From NCBI GenBank assembly GCA_964575425.1, contig CAZNRD010000006.1:44524-108523 (forward strand): a stretch of DNA of 64,000 nucleotides, in the 5' to 3' direction. This document shows positions 62,312-64,000 of the stretch, piece by piece (position 1 is the first letter of the stretch; the number at the start of each line of letters is the position of its first letter). The DNA is from DATEAV01 sp964575425 (GTDB lineage Bacteria > Chloroflexota > Anaerolineae > Anaerolineales > E44-bin32). The position numbers were made by a program, and so were the translations under genes. The notes beneath the pieces are model-generated. The model was not told where the DNA came from. It saw nothing but the letters and a program-made list of their open reading frames with translations, and made no database searches.

Positions 62312-62944
62312 CTAGAACTCGACCAGCCCCTTCTTGAGCCACTGCGTGACGTGGTAGGGGGGAACGAAAGCCAGCCCAACGGCGATGATTGACGCGAGGA
62401 TCGCGCCTAGAAGCATCGCCGCCTCTATCCCGTACCATCGATGCGTCCACATGCCGTAGGACGCTCCCATCACCCCGGCGCTTGGAGCGATCGCCAGGCA
62501 CAAGGCGAAGAACGCCCGGCCGATGCGCGTCCGGGGCACGGTCTGCTCCTGCCACAGGAAGTCGGATAGTCTGGGAGCAACGAAGGGCAGCACGGCGGCG
62601 GCAGCCATCCCAGCCCCCAGGAAGACAAGCGTCCACTCCCGATCGTCGGGCAGCGCCACCATCCACGCGCGGACGGCGACGAGGCCGAACATCGCGGGGA
62701 CCATGGCGAAATGCAGTACGCCGCGCCCCCAGGGATTGTCGCGGAAGCGCAGCCATAGAACAGAACCGAAGGTCACCGCGAACAACGACGCCGAGGCGGC
62801 AATCGCCCACCGGGGCACATACGGCGGCACAATAAGCGGAAAGGCGCACCAGACCGCCGTGAAAGGCAGATACAGAACCACCACTTTCCAAAGCGGCCAG
62901 TCGTGGAAGGGCATCAGGTCCCTGCGCTTGCGCCCCACTGTCAT
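62312..62944 (-). CDS. Polytopic membrane protein, unknown function
   Basis: 210 residues, about five or six hydrophobic helices, no family recognised. ATG 62944 has GAGAGG seven bases upstream. It is the first gene of the leftward set of small membrane proteins leading to the HEXXH gene. It ends 1 kb from the broken IS element. Confidence 0.7.
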   Translation of the reverse strand: MTVGRKRRDLMPFHDWPLWKVVVLYLPFTAVWCAFPLIVPPYVPRWAIAASASLFAVTFGSVLWLRFRDNPWGRGVLHFAMVPAMFGLVAVRAWMVALPDDREWTLVFLGAGMAAAAVLPFVAPRLSDFLWQEQTVPRTRIGRAFFALCLAIAPSAGVMGASYGMWTHRWYGIEAAMLLGAILASIIAVGLAFVPPYHVTQWLKKGLVEF

Positions 62945-63018
62945 CTCATTCCTCTCCCTGACCAGGTGAAGTGAGCAAGTTCATACACATGTGAGACAAC
63001 GGCGGTAGCGAGAACGGG

Positions 63019-63072
63019 GCATCGGGGCCATCCTTGGGGTGTGCTACCACAACCAAGGAGAAGCCCCGATGC
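63019..63072. repeat. Large imperfect hairpin before the transposase frame
   Basis: GCATCGGGGC (63019-63028) pairs with GCCCCGATGC (63063-63072), and TCCTTGG (63031-63037) with CCAAGGA (63053-63059), giving 17 base pairs interrupted by a short asymmetric internal loop. It covers the possible GTG 63039 start and the ATG 63069. Confidence 0.6.
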
Positions 63073-63957
63073 AACTCGTATCATATCCCCGATCGTTCTG
63101 GTGCGTTGCCCGGCATGCCCCGGTCGAACTGAGCCCCAAGGCCCAGGAGCGGCTGCGGCTGCTGCAGGCGTGGCGCAAGCGCTCCCGGTCGGAGCGCGCT
63201 CGAGGGGATGCCATCTTGGCCGATCGGATCCGGTGGATCCACCTTCGCTCGCGAGGTACATATGGCGCGCCGCGCATCCACGCTGAGCTGGCCGATGAGG
63301 GCATGCGGGTGGGGCGCAAGCGGGTAGCGCGCCTGATGCGCATAGCGGGGTTGCAGGGCGTCAGCCGTCGCAGGCGGCCCCAGACGACCGTGCGAGCCGT
63401 TGGAGCCCAGCCAGCACCCGATCTGGTTGAGCGAAACTTTGCCGTTACCGGGCCGAACCGGCTGTGGGTCGCGGACACACTTGCACCTGCGCTGCAAGTG
63501 CAGGTGTCACGTACGTGCCGACCTGGAGTGGGTTCCTCTACCTGGCCGTCGCGGTGGATGCCTGGAGCCGACGAGTGGTGGGATGGTCCATGGCTACCCA
63601 CTTGCGCACCGAGCTGGTGCTGGACGCCCTGGAGATGGCCATCCAGCGACTGTGATCCACCACTCCGACCAGGGAGGGCAATACACGTCGATCGCCTTCG
63701 GCAAGCGCTGCCGGGAGGCGGGCGTGCGGCCCTCGATGGGAACGGTGGGCGATTGCCACGACAACGCGCTTTGCGAGAGCTTCTTCGCCACCCTGGAATG
63801 CGAGCTGATAGACCGACATCGGTTCCACACGCGTCAAGAGGCTCGCGGGGCTGTGTTTGAATACATCGAGGGTTGGTACAATCCGCAGCGTCGGCACTCA
63901 TCCCTCGGCTATGCATCGCCTCTCAGATACGAGATGGTCCATGCTTATCCAGGCTGA
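63069..63957 (+). pseudogene. IS3-family transposase (OrfB), disrupted
   Basis: Three frames together spell an OrfB integrase. First RSRGTYGAPRIHAELADEG and the pre-rve helix-turn-helix up to NRLWVAD. Then (frame +2) TYVPTWSGFLYLAVAVDAWSRR with the second part of the DDE core. Then (another frame) VIHHSDQGGQYTS and DCHDNALCESFFATLECE with the catalytic Glu, to the end RRHSSLGYASP. The first break is a 29-base palindromic insertion (63478-63506). The second is a small deletion near 63650 that removes about six codons and shifts frame. No OrfA is seen upstream, so the left half is also lost. Confidence 0.85.
63478..63506. repeat. 29-base palindromic insertion inside the transposase
   Basis: Order of words: CACTTG, CACCTG, CGCTG, CAAGTG, CAGGTG. 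Each of the first two has its exact complement among the last two. Removing bases 63478-63506 restores WVAD-ITYV, the canonical transposase reading. Confidence 0.7.
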
Positions 63958-63974
63958 GTCGCGCAAGTCCCTAC

Positions 63975-64000
63975 CTGTCCACCAAAACGGGGCAACTCCA
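63975..64000 (+). repeat. Right terminal inverted repeat of IS element
   Basis: Ends GGGGCAACTCCA exactly at the window edge, 18 bases after the transposase stop. Confidence 0.55.

Larger units (their letters stand above)
63019..64000 (+). mobile_element. Degenerate IS3-family insertion sequence, right part
   Basis: Includes the broken OrfB and a right terminal repeat at 63975-64000 whose complement begins TGGAGTTGCCCC, like the ends of IS2-group elements (TGGA-TTGCCCC). No matching left end is found in the window; the left boundary is arbitrary. Confidence 0.7.

Overview
The window is GC-rich, densely coded bacterial chromosome with no phage, plasmid or CRISPR signal. The gene style points to Chloroflexota (Anaerolineae-like). 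Indicators are zinc-ribbon/LysM surface proteins and lipoproteins with Thr-Pro linkers, very large GAF-domain sensors, ferredoxin-dependent 2-oxoacid oxidoreductase, LDH-like malate dehydrogenase and at least one probable leaderless transcript. This placement is inference from gene content; no marker phylogeny was possible.

Layout. 1-5,600: C-terminal part of a BtuF-like metal/corrinoid-binding protein; selD, whose active-site codon is an in-frame TGA (selenocysteine) followed by a SECIS-like hairpin; mdh; a lipase; a cold-shock gene; a LysM protein. 5,600-15,400: HD hydrolase and SanA-like pair; a GntR/FadR-type regulator translationally coupled to korA-korB; an unknown membrane protein; then a leftward cluster argF / alanine-dehydrogenase-like / CoA-transferase in which the dehydrogenase lacks two catalytic residues. 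15,400-31,000: signalling island. A histidine kinase/response regulator pair and an EamA transporter are followed by a 12-kb leftward gene set. This comprises two stand-alone receivers, three membrane GAF sensors without kinase domains, one soluble hybrid kinase with degenerate receivers, and a threonine-synthase-like PLP enzyme fused to an intact receiver domain. 31,200-41,400: tRNA-Gly(CCC) with a perfect consensus promoter, a cinA homologue, two FAD amine oxidases, and a complete branched-chain amino-acid ABC operon (livK-H-M-G-F). 41,400-52,800: cNMP-binding protein, glycosyltransferase, yraN, miaA, Pit phosphate permease, a sugar-kinase/Opp-type transporter set without ATPases, and mutS. 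53,000-59,600: a NitT/TauT-like ABC permease/ATPase set downstream of an MtaD-like deaminase fused to a CYTH domain, and a divergent thymidine phosphorylase. 59,900-62,950: a leftward set of small membrane proteins around a frameshifted HEXXH (DUF4157-like) protein. 63,000-64,000: a broken IS3-family element whose right end coincides with the window end.

How the parts fit. Much of the window concerns amino-acid and nucleoside turnover (liv uptake, FAD amine oxidases, ald-like/CoA-transferase, KorAB, deaminase, thymidine phosphorylase). Its most distinctive part is the sensory operon, where membrane GAF sensors, one kinase and several receivers appear to converge on a PLP enzyme. Other points worth following are the selenoprotein SelD, the deaminase-CYTH fusion and the HEXXH operon.
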